In this document: one piece after another, positions 1 to 8,495 of the stretch
Layout: each line of letters begins with the position of its first letter
How positions within the stretch are numbered: position 1 is the first letter of the stretch
Assembly (NCBI RefSeq): GCF_023704175.1
Contig: NZ_CP084530.1
Span: forward strand, 2,610,501 to 2,674,500
Length of the DNA stretch: 64,000 nt
Source of the DNA: Paenibacillus sp. YPG26
GTDB lineage: Bacteria; Bacillota; Bacilli; Paenibacillales; Paenibacillaceae
Reading direction: 5' to 3'
Notes under the pieces: generated by a model
The model's input: the letters and a program-made list of their open reading frames with translations, nothing else
Databases searched by the model: none
What the model was told of the DNA's origin: nothing
Translations under genes and position numbers: made by a program

Positions 1-141
1 AAGCACTTCCACTTTGTCCCATTTGTTCTCCAATTCGGGGATATGGTTCTTAGTCTTAATATAACCAATGGTCACGGCTCCAGCTATAAAGACGATATGA
101 ACGACTAGGGAGACAACTAGGGATTGAATCATTGTCTTCAA
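1..141 (-). CDS. Partial small membrane protein, C-terminus outside the window
   Basis: The frame is open from a TTG start at 141 to the window edge, about 47 codons. The N-terminus has a clear hydrophobic segment (IQSLVVSLVVHIVFIAGA) followed by a charged stretch ending in ELENKWDKVEVL, so it looks like a one-segment membrane protein. An AAGGAG ribosome site lies 11 nt upstream of the TTG; an ATG at 132 is the alternative start but would be 20 nt away. The TTG overlaps the stop of a small upstream frame in a TTGA arrangement, suggesting translational coupling. Family not recognised. Confidence 0.5.
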   Translation of the reverse strand, partial: MKTMIQSLVVSLVVHIVFIAGAVTIGYIKTKNHIPELENKWDKVEVL

Positions 142-326
142 TTCAGCAACCACTCCTTCATGTCTCTTAACTCAAACAGCAGACCAAATAGTGTTAATAG
201 AGATTGTGTTCTCCTCTTGAATGGATATATCCAAATATGAATTTGATGTAGGGATATGAACATTATGTAATTATGATTATACGATGTTGATGCTCTGTCT
301 CTCTTGAGTCTCGAGGCCTTACTCAT
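138..326 (-). CDS. Possible 62-aa small ORF coupled to the next gene
   Basis: The ATG at 326 is preceded by GGGAGG with a 5-6 nt gap, a strong ribosome site. The stop overlaps the TTG start of the downstream membrane protein by 4 nt. The product has a basic N-terminus and a Phe/Ile/Leu-rich middle. I do not recognise it. It may be a real small protein, a coupling leader or a decayed gene; support is only the ribosome site and the coupling. Confidence 0.35.
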   Translation of the reverse strand: MSKASRLKRDRASTSYNHNYIMFISLHQIHIWIYPFKRRTQSLLTLFGLLFELRDMKEWLLN

Positions 327-472
327 GTATACCTCCCATTAAAGTTTAGCTACTGTAAGAGGGTCCCAGCAATATGGTAACCTCTCTGGAACATATTCGC
401 GTTGCCCACAAGCAACTCAATCTTAATCAAAGATGTGCATAGACATGACTCTGCAACAAGCTTAATAGCCGC

Positions 473-513
473 AAAAAAGAGACCTTAAAGTTAAATACAA
501 CTTTAAAGTCTCT
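473..513 (-). terminator. Intrinsic terminator after the DinB-like gene
   Basis: Reading the minus strand, a 15-bp stem (AGAGACTTTAAAGTT pairing with AACTTTAAGGTCTCT, one G-U pair) with a 6-nt loop is followed directly by TTTTTT. It lies about 35 nt beyond the stop of the DinB-family gene. Confidence 0.85.
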
Positions 514-547
514 TGAATGTCTTCGTATGTAAATGCTGCTCGAAGGA

Positions 548-1051
548 TTAGACCACAGGCGGCTGCATCCCGAAGGTACTCCACTCCTCCAGAGAAGGAC
601 CATAAACACCAGGTACCGCAAGACCCGCCTGACGCATCAGAACAGTCATTTGTCCCCTGTGATGAGCCTGATGATTGATCACCACTGCAAGCGTGAGTCC
701 TTTGGACCAAGTATCCCCGTACATCTCCGCAGTCTCTGCAAGTGTGCTGTCGGTCCATTGCTGCCTGATCGCATCGCTTAATGCTGTGCTGGCTTGACGG
801 TAGCTCTCGGCAATGGCGCTCGCTGTGGCTGGAACCGGCGCATCTTCATGAGGGGCTTCGAACACAAGACCTGTCCGCGATAACATCTCATGCAAAGTGG
901 TGACAATGTGCCATGCAATCCGTCCCAATGTCCGATGATTCGGTGCTATAGCCTGGGACAAGGATTCATCTGTTAAGGCGTTCAGAATGTTCCCAGTCAT
1001 TGCACTTTCGTGTTTCCAGCTTTCCTCGAACGATTTAAGCGTTGTGAACAT
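548..1051 (-). CDS. DinB/YfiT-family putative metal-dependent enzyme
   Basis: The 167-aa protein has the DinB four-helix layout: a first metal-ligand His in HIVTTLHEM (about residue 48) and the paired His motif HQAHHRGQ near residue 130. Members of this superfamily bind a divalent metal; several are thiol transferases (bacillithiol, mycothiol), but this subfamily's substrate cannot be read from the sequence. The start was placed at the ATG at 1051 with GGGAG 10 nt upstream rather than the TTG two codons earlier. It is a single-gene unit with its own terminator, just downstream of the yraN-type gene. Confidence 0.85.
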   Translation of the reverse strand: MFTTLKSFEESWKHESAMTGNILNALTDESLSQAIAPNHRTLGRIAWHIVTTLHEMLSRTGLVFEAPHEDAPVPATASAIAESYRQASTALSDAIRQQWTDSTLAETAEMYGDTWSKGLTLAVVINHQAHHRGQMTVLMRQAGLAVPGVYGPSLEEWSTFGMQPPVV

Positions 1052-1084
1052 GAGCAACCATCTCCCTAATTCAAGTTTGTTTTG

Positions 1085-1483
1085 TTAAAAGGCATTTTCC
1101 ACATGCTCCAGCGATTCAACCTGTCCATCAGGTCCCAGCTGAACCGCGACTACATCGAACCGTACGGGTGAGTCGGAGCAATGACGGCTGTGAAGATACA
1201 CGGCAGCCGTTGATCTGACCTGGTTCACTTTACGGGGAGTGACAGATTCCATCGCAGTTCCGTAAGCTGAAGATCTGCTGCTTCGGCTTCGAACCTCCAC
1301 AAAAATAATAACATGATTCTGCTCGGCAATCACATCAATCTCGCCCGTTCGGCATCGCCAGTTCCTGTGTAAAATACGGTAACCTTTATCGGTTAGGTAG
1401 GACACGGCCTTATTCTCCGCGTAGCTTCCTCTTTCCTTTCGCAGATCCTTGTATTTCCCCTTAATCTTCGGATTATTCACCAA
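1085..1483 (-). CDS. YraN/UPF0102 family nuclease-fold protein
   Basis: The 132-aa protein carries the UPF0102 hallmarks GEIDVIA and IIFVEVRSR, i.e. the Asp and the E-x-R/K of a restriction-endonuclease-like core, followed by the conserved region that ends in VRFDVVAV. The family is widespread; its cellular role is not settled. It starts inside the end of the FlhB-like gene (11-bp overlap), so it is the last gene of the ylqG-ylqH-yraN operon. The start may be the TTG at 1483 or the adjacent GTG at 1480; AAGGGG lies 7-10 nt upstream of both. Confidence 0.9.
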   Translation of the reverse strand: MVNNPKIKGKYKDLRKERGSYAENKAVSYLTDKGYRILHRNWRCRTGEIDVIAEQNHVIIFVEVRSRSSRSSAYGTAMESVTPRKVNQVRSTAAVYLHSRHCSDSPVRFDVVAVQLGPDGQVESLEHVENAF

Positions 1484-1778
1484 GGCTTAGCCCCTTTTCG
1501 GCCGCCCGGTCTGAACGGTAGATGAAGCTGAGAATCTCGGCTACCAGCGCATACAGCTCGGGTGGAATCTGCTGATCCAGATCCAGCTTGGAGAGTACTT
1601 CCACCAATGCGGCATCCTCCTGAACCGGAATCCCGTGCTCCTTCGCCTTCTCCAAAATCCGTTCAGCCAAGTGCCCGGTCCCTTTGGCGGCAATGACAGG
1701 CGCTTCGTGCTCCGACGGCTCGTATTTGAGGGCTACCGCCCGCTTCATAGAGAGGTGTCGTCCTGACTTCTCATTCAT
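1473..1778 (-). CDS. ylqH: FlhB C-terminal-domain-like protein (YlqH type)
   Basis: The 101-aa protein matches the free-standing FlhB/EscU cytoplasmic domain: AVALKY near the start, AP-V-AAKG-G-LAERI-E-A-EHGIPV and D-Q-IPPELYALVAEIL. The autocleavage tripeptide NPT of true FlhB is replaced by EPSE, and there is no membrane part, so it cannot be a full export gate component. The family function is unknown in B. subtilis. It overlaps the upstream gene by 4 nt (ATGA), indicating coupling with the FliK-like protein, a plausible evolutionary partner since FlhB and FliK interact in flagella. Confidence 0.85.
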   Translation of the reverse strand: MNEKSGRHLSMKRAVALKYEPSEHEAPVIAAKGTGHLAERILEKAKEHGIPVQEDAALVEVLSKLDLDQQIPPELYALVAEILSFIYRSDRAAEKGLSLGE

Positions 1779-4003
1779 ATCCGGAAATCCACTCCTTTAT
1801 AAGCCGGAGGTACATAGAGCGAGGGTACACTGTCCGCCCCTGGTCTGTCGGAAGAAGCATCGATGGGCTCCGCTTTTAGGGATAACAGCCGGTACCCGGC
1901 CGATTCGATAGCTCCGTGAATCTCCTCCTGCCTGCTCTCGATAAATGTTCCGACGGCCTCCTGCTCACTGTGTATCTTCAAGATGACTTTCTTGTCAGCC
2001 ACCTGAACATCGACCATCACCTGTCCTAGGTGCTTCATGTTCAGGTCGAACCAGAGCCGGCAGTTCGAGGCGTCAAGCTCCCCTCGTCTCCCGCGTCTTG
2101 ACTGAATATGCACGGAAGCCGTCTGATCCCCATCCGGGCCAGTAAACGGCAGATACATCGTCATTTGAGCAAAAGGAGCTGTGCGATCTGTATTCATCAG
2201 CAGCTGCTGACCGGTAAGCTGGTTCACCAGCTGCTTCGCCGTATCCTGCAGCTGCGGCGGCAGGTCGCTTGATTCAAGCACCTGCATTAGGACGCTCTTG
2301 AGCGTCTCTCTGACCGCTGCGGCGGGCTCTGCAGCCGCTGCGGGAACTTCCGGCAGCGCCGCGGGGCCTCCGGCCGCGGCGTGCCGCTCCGGCTGCCCGG
2401 CAGGCACCGCCGCCCCGGGCACTGCCGCTGCCGCACCGCTGCGCGCTGGTGCGGCCTGCTCCCCCGGCGCGGCCTGCGGCACGCTGCCGGCAGGCACTTC
2501 GCCGCCGGGCGCTGCTGCGCCGCCCGCAGCGGCGGAAGCCGCGCGCGCCGCTGTTGCAGGCGGCGCTTCCGGCTGCGCCGGTGACGCGCCCAGCGTCACC
2601 GTGCGCGCAGTCTGCTGCTCGTGCTCTGCACCGAGCAGCTTCAGCACCCGCGCCACCCACGGCTCTGCCGCGTGGGTGCGCGCCGGCGCTGCTGCCGCAG
2701 GCGCAGCGCCCGGCTCTTCAGGCGCGGAGGCTGCCGCGCCTGCGCCTTGTCCACCCGCGCCTGTGCCTGCCGCTCCCGCCGCTCCGTGCGCACCCGCGCC
2801 TATCACTGCCGCTCCCGCTGCTCCTTGCACATTCGCGCCTGTCACTGCCGCTCCCGCCGCTCCTTGCGCACCCGCTCCTGCCACTGCAGCAGCAGCCGGT
2901 CCTTGTCCACCCGCTCCTGCCACTGCAGCACCAGCCGGTCCTTGTCCACCCGCTCCTGCCACTGCAGCACCAGCCGATCCTTGTCCACCCGCTCCTGCTG
3001 CTCCTTGCGCACCCGGTCCTGCCGTTGCCGAACCCGCCGCTCCGGAAGCAGCGGCTTCTCTTTGGCTGCCATTACCATTTAGAGTTCTGTTTATATTAGA
3101 ACCTTCCTCTGTAATTGTACCATAATTATCCAACCCCGCACTATTCCCAGCTGTGGAAGAAGCTGCACCTTGAGATCCCAGGCTGCGCAGCTCATCGAGC
3201 AGAACTTGAATTTTAAGCAGAAGGTCGCTTCCCTTTGAGGGCACCGCTGCTGCAGACTGTCCAGTGAGTCCATTACTTCCTGAACCTGACCTGCCCGCCC
3301 CATCCGGATTGGCACTTCCCTCAGTATCAGAACTCGGAGCACTCATCCCGGCAGAAGGATTACCCTGCTTGCCGGAATCAGGCCGAATATTCTCTAGGTC
3401 TGAAATCTCTGCCAATAAGGCGGCAACCTGATCTCCAAGTGCGGAGAGCAGATTCTGTACCGAAGGGCCGAACACGGCCTGATTCAGCCCTGCCACGCTT
3501 GCTGCCGTTATCGGCAGCCCCCGGTGAAAGGCTATTGCGGCGGACTCCACCCATTGTTCCAGCGGGAGCCCCTTCGGCATACTGGCCATCGATTGCTGGA
3601 GCGCTGCAGCCGCATCCTTTGTCAAGGGCATCCCCTGAGTCTGCATCAGCTTCAGCAGTTCACGATTTTCCGGTGTATTCTCCATGCCGAAGCTGTCCAG
3701 CATTTCAGACAAAGAACGATCCGTGAGTGCACCGGCAGAGGTCAAGTTAAGAGGCTTTAAGACGGCCATTCCGTCCTTGCCTGGAGGCTGTACTTGGAGC
3801 AGGGTCGTCTGCCCTTTTTGCAGCGGTGTCTCCAATACTGCCCTTAATTGCACCCCCTGAACCTGAACTACAGCTTCCTGACCGTTATCCGATACACTCA
3901 GTACAACCCCGCGTATAACCTGACCCATCTTTAATTCCAATTCCTTGGGCTGACCGGCCCTGTTCTCACCAAGAAGTCCCCGTACGATGGGCCCGATGTT
4001 CAT
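1775..4003 (-). CDS. Large FliK-like protein with Ala/Gly/Pro-rich repeat centre (YlqG position)
   Basis: The 742-aa product has three parts. Residues about 1-290 hold a conserved start (MNIGPIVRGLLGENRAGQ) and a hydrophilic region. Residues about 310-570 are extreme Ala/Gly/Pro, including 13-residue repeats. Residues about 580-742 resemble the FliK hook-length-control C-terminus (QMTMYLPF, ASVHIQSRRG, VMVDVQVADKKVILKI, HGAIESAGYRL). It occupies the ylqG place between rnhB and ylqH. GGGGGAG stands 8 nt before the ATG. The middle is far richer in G+C than the flanks. It lies outside any flagellar operon, and its function is unknown; a FliK-related origin is inferred from the C-terminus and the FlhB-like neighbour. 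Confidence 0.8.
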   Translation of the reverse strand: MNIGPIVRGLLGENRAGQPKELELKMGQVIRGVVLSVSDNGQEAVVQVQGVQLRAVLETPLQKGQTTLLQVQPPGKDGMAVLKPLNLTSAGALTDRSLSEMLDSFGMENTPENRELLKLMQTQGMPLTKDAAAALQQSMASMPKGLPLEQWVESAAIAFHRGLPITAASVAGLNQAVFGPSVQNLLSALGDQVAALLAEISDLENIRPDSGKQGNPSAGMSAPSSDTEGSANPDGAGRSGSGSNGLTGQSAAAVPSKGSDLLLKIQVLLDELRSLGSQGAASSTAGNSAGLDNYGTITEEGSNINRTLNGNGSQREAAASGAAGSATAGPGAQGAAGAGGQGSAGAAVAGAGGQGPAGAAVAGAGGQGPAAAAVAGAGAQGAAGAAVTGANVQGAAGAAVIGAGAHGAAGAAGTGAGGQGAGAAASAPEEPGAAPAAAAPARTHAAEPWVARVLKLLGAEHEQQTARTVTLGASPAQPEAPPATAARAASAAAGGAAAPGGEVPAGSVPQAAPGEQAAPARSGAAAAVPGAAVPAGQPERHAAAGGPAALPEVPAAAAEPAAAVRETLKSVLMQVLESSDLPPQLQDTAKQLVNQLTGQQLLMNTDRTAPFAQMTMYLPFTGPDGDQTASVHIQSRRGRRGELDASNCRLWFDLNMKHLGQVMVDVQVADKKVILKIHSEQEAVGTFIESRQEEIHGAIESAGYRLLSLKAEPIDASSDRPGADSVPSLYVPPAYKGVDFRI
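2740..2996 (-). repeat. In-frame 39-bp tandem repeats in the FliK-like gene
   Basis: Six to seven units of 39 bp encode a 13-residue repeat of the type GAGGQGPAGAAVA. The three units nearest the N-terminus are almost identical at DNA level; those further on diverge (AHG, NVQG variants). The unit is a multiple of three, so copy-number change would keep the frame. Confidence 0.85.
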
Positions 4004-4134
4004 CTTTATTGCTCCCCCTTTATTCAGTATTGCGGTTCTGCCCCGAATAAATATAGCACCTGCTGGCGCCTTTTCCGATTAAAACCCTTATCTTTATTAT
4101 CGGAAGCTCTTCCTGAATAGTTGAACCTCCTAAC

Positions 4135-4171
4135 AAGAAAGACAACCCCGCCTTCTAAGCGGCGGGGTTGT
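4135..4171 (-). terminator. Intrinsic terminator after rnhB
   Basis: On the minus strand an 11-bp GC-rich stem (ACAACCCCGCC with GGCGGGGTTGT, loop GCTTAGAA) begins at the stop codon of rnhB and is followed by the pyrimidine tract CTTTCTTGTT. It separates rnhB from the ylqG-ylqH-yraN unit. Confidence 0.75.
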
Positions 4172-4791
4172 TAGAACAGTTCCTGCTGACGTATGAACAA
4201 ATTACGCATAAAGCTTTTCCGGTGCATAGGTGTTGCACCCAAGGCCAGGATTTGTTCCCTGTGCAGCTGAGTCGCATATCCTTTATGTACTGCAATTCCA
4301 TACTCCGGGAACATGGCTTCCCATTCCCCTCTGCAGAGCCGGTCCCTGGTAACTTTCGCCACAATGGAGGCAGCCGCAATAGATTGACTTAATGCATCTC
4401 CTTTAATCACGGCCATCTGCGGAATGTCCGAATCCACCTTTTCCGCATCAACTAGCAGGTAATCCGGTGTAATGGACAGCTGCTCCACAGCCTCTTTCAT
4501 GGCCAGGCGCGTAGCCTGCTTGATATTGACCCTATCAATGGTTGCAGCGTCCGCAAATCCTACGCCTACGGCTACCGCTTTCTCCATAATCGTCTCGTAG
4601 AGCATCTCCCGCTTCTTCTCGCTAAGCTTCTTGGAGTCAGTTACTCCTTCAATTAGGGTATCCTGCGGAAGAATAACGGCAGCCGCAACTACATCTCCAA
4701 ATAGACAGCCGCGGCCCACCTCATCAATTCCAGCAATATGGCGAAAATTCTCCCTCCAATACTGCTTTTCATAAGTTAACATATCCGTCAC
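4171..4791 (-). CDS. rnhB: Ribonuclease HII
   Basis: The 206-aa enzyme cleaves RNA in RNA-DNA hybrids and removes misincorporated ribonucleotides. It shows the RNase HII signature IAGIDEVGRGCLFGDVV (catalytic Asp-Glu), DSKKLSEKK, LLVDAEKVD and the SIAAASIVAKVTRDR block. A much longer frame reaches 4872 but would overlap the upstream gene by over 100 bp. GTG at 4791 has GGGGAG 11 nt upstream; ATG at 4782 is the next option. Either start overlaps the deacetylase end by about 20 nt. Confidence 0.93.
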   Translation of the reverse strand: MTDMLTYEKQYWRENFRHIAGIDEVGRGCLFGDVVAAAVILPQDTLIEGVTDSKKLSEKKREMLYETIMEKAVAVGVGFADAATIDRVNIKQATRLAMKEAVEQLSITPDYLLVDAEKVDSDIPQMAVIKGDALSQSIAAASIVAKVTRDRLCRGEWEAMFPEYGIAVHKGYATQLHREQILALGATPMHRKSFMRNLFIRQQELF

Positions 4792-5953
4792 GTGCTTCTT
4801 CACTCCCCGCCACTTTAACGGCCGGAGCCTTAGACTTAGTACTCTCAAGCACAACTGACTTCCGATACCCAATAGGCTTTGGTACCACTTGCTCCAGAGT
4901 CCTCAGAGGACCCTGATCCATCAGATCAAATGGACTGCTAAGCTTTTTCGCCTTATGCTCCGCACCGTTCTTCATTAAATTGATCAGCTCATCGGGATTA
5001 TTCTTGATCCCCCCGGCATTGAGCCGATACCCATTCAACTGTCCTTTTGCGTTAATTCCCGGTTTAACGGTAAATGTAATTTTAATCCCCAGCTCGCGGC
5101 AGACTTCCAGCGTCGACTTTGTATAAGCTCCATATGGGAAAGCCAGAACATCCATGTTGTTGCCGAGCTTTTCTTTCAGCATGGCCTGTGCCTTGGAGAG
5201 ATCGGTTTTAACCCGGGACTTAAATTCAGCGTTCGTTTCTTTACGATTTAGCTTCTCCAGATACATGGGACCTGCCAGGACAGCTCTTGTTGCCTGGTGA
5301 GAGGCGTCTGTCGGCGCCTGGATATGGGAATCATACGTATGGTTGTAGAACTCAATTCCGTTCTGTTGCATGGTGTTGATCTGCTTCCATGTTAATTTCG
5401 GAATCCCGGGATGCTTTGGATTGTCCACCGTATTAAGAATGATGAACATCGTTGCCGGAACCTTGTTTTCTTTTAAGATCGGATAAGCATATTGATAGAA
5501 TGACTCGTATCCATCGTCAAAAGTCATCAGCACCGCGTTGTCCGGCACCGGGGTACCCTTCAAGATGAAATCATGATACTGCTTCATGGTAATCCACTTG
5601 AATCCGTTAGCCTTCATCTGTTCAATCTGCCGTTTGAATTTGGATACCAGCACCGTACCCGCATCAATCTGATCCGGTGTTACCTCATGATACATCAGGA
5701 CAATAACCTTATTACGATAATATACTTTATTAGGCGTTGCAGGGGATGGTACTTTCTGGATGCTCTGTATATTAACCGTGCCCCCGCTTGTTTTACCTGT
5801 GCCAAGACTGGCTCCCATCTGGCCGATTGTGTTGAGCGGAGTTAAGTTGTTAATTTTATTATTGCTGTCCCCATTCTCCCATAGAAATGCCGCCGATACT
5901 ACAATTATCAGGCCAATGATTACGGCTGCAGATATCCAGTTTTGTTTTCTCAT
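4769..5953 (-). CDS. Membrane-anchored polysaccharide deacetylase
   Basis: The 394-aa protein has an uncleaved-looking N-terminal membrane segment (residues about 8-25) and a NodB-type CE4 domain: VLMYHEV, the catalytic MTFDDGYESFY with the metal-binding Asp pair, and the zinc His motif in FYNHTYDSH. A final conserved FPYGAY block is present. It should remove N-acetyl groups from a cell-surface glycan, probably peptidoglycan; the exact substrate cannot be told. It precedes rnhB with about 20 nt of overlap. Confidence 0.9.
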   Translation of the reverse strand: MRKQNWISAAVIIGLIIVVSAAFLWENGDSNNKINNLTPLNTIGQMGASLGTGKTSGGTVNIQSIQKVPSPATPNKVYYRNKVIVLMYHEVTPDQIDAGTVLVSKFKRQIEQMKANGFKWITMKQYHDFILKGTPVPDNAVLMTFDDGYESFYQYAYPILKENKVPATMFIILNTVDNPKHPGIPKLTWKQINTMQQNGIEFYNHTYDSHIQAPTDASHQATRAVLAGPMYLEKLNRKETNAEFKSRVKTDLSKAQAMLKEKLGNNMDVLAFPYGAYTKSTLEVCRELGIKITFTVKPGINAKGQLNGYRLNAGGIKNNPDELINLMKNGAEHKAKKLSSPFDLMDQGPLRTLEQVVPKPIGYRKSVVLESTKSKAPAVKVAGSEEARDGYVNL

Positions 5954-6212
5954 CTTCCTTCTATTTCCTCTCCATCCAGTTAAACTAATTTCTTAATCAG
6001 ATTAACATACTGTATCTCAAGCTTCGTTTCTAATTTGTAATATTTTTATCGGTTAAAGCGCCGCATTCCTAAAGGCATTCTTGGAGAATAATTGGGCTGC
6101 CGCGATCCTTCCCTGCCTCCTCCCACGCTTTCTGTCAATTAAGACGTCTCTGAGAGGAAAAAGGTTTCAATATTATGGGTAATTTTCCAAATAAGCTTAT
6201 GCAAGTCAAAAC

Positions 6213-6240
6213 AAAAAAGCGCCGGATCAGCCGACGCTTT
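6213..6240 (-). terminator. Intrinsic terminator after rbgA
   Basis: On the minus strand AAGCGTCGG pairs with CCGGCGCTT (one G-U) across CTGAT and runs into TTTTTTG. It lies 12 nt beyond the rbgA stop. Confidence 0.85.
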
Positions 6241-6251
6241 AATGTATATTA

Positions 6252-7115
6252 TTAATATGGTGATTCCATACTGAAACGGCCCAGCTTGCCAGCGCGGAGC
6301 TCTCTAAGCATAATTCCTGATGCCTTCTCCAGATCCACACGGCCTCCACTGATGATACAGCCGCGCTTTCTTCCAATGGCCTCCATGACAGCGACAATCT
6401 CATCGGGATTCTCAATGTCTTCCGGACGTTCTCCGAGATCGAACCTTTCCTGCAGCTGGGTCCAGTAATATTGACTCAGATATTTAATCGCAAAAAAAGC
6501 AATGTCTTCCACATTCAGAATCTCTTCCTTGATCGCTCCCGTTGCGGCCAAGCGGTAGCCGACATTCTGATCTTCGAATTTAGGCCACAGGATACCCGGA
6601 GTATCCAGCAGCTCCATTTCTGTTCCTACCTTGATCCACTGCTGTCCTTTCGTAACCCCCGGCCGGTCTCCTGTAGCAGCTATGGCGCGGCCTGCCAAAC
6701 GGTTAATTAGCGTGGATTTGCCCACGTTCGGTATTCCGACTATCAAGCCCCGGACTGCTCTCGGTCTAATCCCTTTTGATATCTGGCGATCAATTTTCTC
6801 TTTGAGCAGCTCCTTTGCCTTGAGCGGGATCTCTTTAACCCCGGCTCCTGTGGAAGCCTCTGCCGTAATCGCGGTATGTCCTTCACGCTTGAAGTAATCC
6901 ACCCACTCCCGAGTCACCGCAGGATCTGCCAAATCGGCTTTGTTCAGCAGAATAAGCCGCGGTTTGTTCAGCAGAATCTCATCAATCATGGGGTTGCGGC
7001 TGGACAATGGAAGGCGGGCGTCCAGCAGCTCAATGACCACATCGATCAGACTCAGCTTCTCCTGAATCTGTCTCCGTGCTCTCGTCATATGTCCCGGGAA
7101 CCATTGTATTGTCAT
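6252..7115 (-). CDS. rbgA: Ribosome biogenesis GTPase RbgA (YlqF)
   Basis: The 287-aa protein is a circularly permuted GTPase: NKAD (G4) near residue 58 precedes the P-loop GIPNVGKST near 127 and DTPG (G3) after it. The start [10 protein letters not shown] and the following lysine/arginine-rich helix are typical for RbgA, which promotes late 50S assembly. The ATG at 7115 has GAGGTG 9 nt upstream; a longer frame to 7160 lacks a ribosome site and adds non-conserved residues. It is followed by its own terminator. Confidence 0.95.
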   Translation of the reverse strand: MTIQWFPGHMTRARRQIQEKLSLIDVVIELLDARLPLSSRNPMIDEILLNKPRLILLNKADLADPAVTREWVDYFKREGHTAITAEASTGAGVKEIPLKAKELLKEKIDRQISKGIRPRAVRGLIVGIPNVGKSTLINRLAGRAIAATGDRPGVTKGQQWIKVGTEMELLDTPGILWPKFEDQNVGYRLAATGAIKEEILNVEDIAFFAIKYLSQYYWTQLQERFDLGERPEDIENPDEIVAVMEAIGRKRGCIISGGRVDLEKASGIMLRELRAGKLGRFSMESPY

Positions 7116-7254
7116 CGTCTTGTACACCTCTGTTTTCCCTATACTTATGGATCGTTCCATATATAGAGAACGAACTAAAGACTGTGGCCAGCTTTAGTTC
7201 GCTTCTATGTAAAATGGATGAACAAGTCTATTCTCCGTCCATCCACTTTAAGTA

Positions 7255-7878
7255 TTAGTGTTTAATAAAATGAATATCCTTTAACGGCCAGAATACCAGA
7301 TCGGCACGGCCAACAATTTCCTTCTGGGAGATGAAACCTAATACACGGCTGTCTGTGCTGTCCGAGCGATTGTCCCCCATCACAAACACATACCCTTCCG
7401 GTACTTTCCCGTCCGTGATCCGCTCATTCGGGAAATCGGATTCATTATTGTACAGCTGATTGTTCTTATGCTTCTCATCTATAGCGTCTTGAATGTAAGT
7501 CTCATTAACTTTGACTCCATTCACCGTAACTGTGTCGCCTTCCACCTTCACCGTATCACCCGGAACTCCGATCACACGTTTGATGAAATCTCTGCCTTCA
7601 GTCGGCACATGGAACACAACAACTTCCCCATGACGAGGCTGTCTGATGTCATAAATAATTTTATTAACAATAATCCGTTCACCCGTATGGAAGTTCGGCT
7701 GCATGGAAGGACCATCCACAATAAACGGGGCAAAGAAAAGCCAACGAATCAGGAGAACCAGTACAACCGCAATTACAATAGCTTTAAGCCATTCAAGTGC
7801 CTCATTTTTCTTTTTCTTGGACGGTTCCGTTGTAACCTGCTCTCGATCCGGTTGCTCCGATTGAAATTGCTGCTCCAT
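7255..7878 (-). CDS. lepB: Signal peptidase I
   Basis: The 207-aa Gram-positive type leader peptidase has one membrane segment (residues about 31-49), the catalytic Ser in DGPSMQP (S58) and the catalytic Lys in FIKRVIGVPGD (K100), then GDNRSDSTDSR. It cleaves signal peptides of exported proteins on the outer membrane face. GAGAGGG lies 9 nt before the ATG. It follows rplS after a terminator, so it is probably transcribed separately or by read-through. Confidence 0.95.
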   Translation of the reverse strand: MEQQFQSEQPDREQVTTEPSKKKKNEALEWLKAIVIAVVLVLLIRWLFFAPFIVDGPSMQPNFHTGERIIVNKIIYDIRQPRHGEVVVFHVPTEGRDFIKRVIGVPGDTVKVEGDTVTVNGVKVNETYIQDAIDEKHKNNQLYNNESDFPNERITDGKVPEGYVFVMGDNRSDSTDSRVLGFISQKEIVGRADLVFWPLKDIHFIKH

Positions 7879-7934
7879 AGCTAGCTGCCCTCTCTTTATC
7901 TACAGGATGATATTCGTATACCTATTTTATTAAA

Positions 7935-7963
7935 GACGAAAGGGGCTTGAAGATCAAGCCCCT
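7935..7963 (-). terminator. Intrinsic terminator after rplS
   Basis: On the minus strand AGGGGCTTGA and TCAAGCCCCT form a perfect 10-bp stem with a 3-nt loop, followed by TTCGTCTTT. Confidence 0.85.
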
Positions 7964-7980
7964 GGATCGTTATCCATAGA

Positions 7981-8325
7981 TTAACGACGTACTTCTTTAA
8001 TTCTAGCTGCTTTACCGCGAAGTTCGCGAAGATAGTACAGCTTAGCACGACGCACTTTACCACGGCGAGCCACTTCGATTTTATCGAGTTTTGGGGAATG
8101 AAGCGGGAAAGTTCTTTCCACACCTACACCATTGGAAATTTTACGAACTGTAAAAGTTTCACTGATTCCACCGCCACGACGCTTGATAACAACACCTTCA
8201 AACAACTGGACACGCTCACGAGATCCCTCGATAACCTTAACGTGCACTTTCAAAGTGTCACCAGGGCGGAAACTCGGAATATCCTGACGAAGTTGTTCCT
8301 GCGTAATCGCTTGTACGATATTCAT
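7981..8325 (-). CDS. rplS: 50S ribosomal protein L19
   Basis: The 114-aa protein matches L19 throughout: [39 protein letters not shown] and the C-terminal [20 protein letters not shown]. It sits at the 30S-50S interface. GGAGGGAG lies just before the ATG. Unusually it does not follow trmD directly: about 3 kb with an HpaB-type gene and others lies between, so it must use its own promoter in 8326-8495 or read-through from the HpaB-type gene. Confidence 0.97.
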   Translation of the reverse strand: MNIVQAITQEQLRQDIPSFRPGDTLKVHVKVIEGSRERVQLFEGVVIKRRGGGISETFTVRKISNGVGVERTFPLHSPKLDKIEVARRGKVRRAKLYYLRELRGKAARIKEVRR

Positions 8326-8495
8326 ATATGACTCCCTCCTTCCACTCAGGTGTTCTTACATCTTCCGAAGAAATCCTATGTTCTTCATCATTATCCGCAG
8401 AGGACCACCGAATTCACAACAAATGCAATTTTATCATATCCAGACATGTATAGCAAGAACTTTAACCATTCTGGAATAGAAAAGTGAACATCACT

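Noticed and set aside
2298..3125. Long plus-strand open frames (275, 216 and 153 codons) in the GC-rich part of the ylqG-like gene
   Set aside because: They are Ala/Pro- or Arg-rich antisense readings of the repeat region without ribosome sites; the minus-strand frame has conserved ends.
8326..8495. L19 leader regulatory RNA upstream of rplS
   Set aside because: Such leaders are known in Firmicutes, but I could not fold a convincing conserved structure here by eye; a covariance search would decide.
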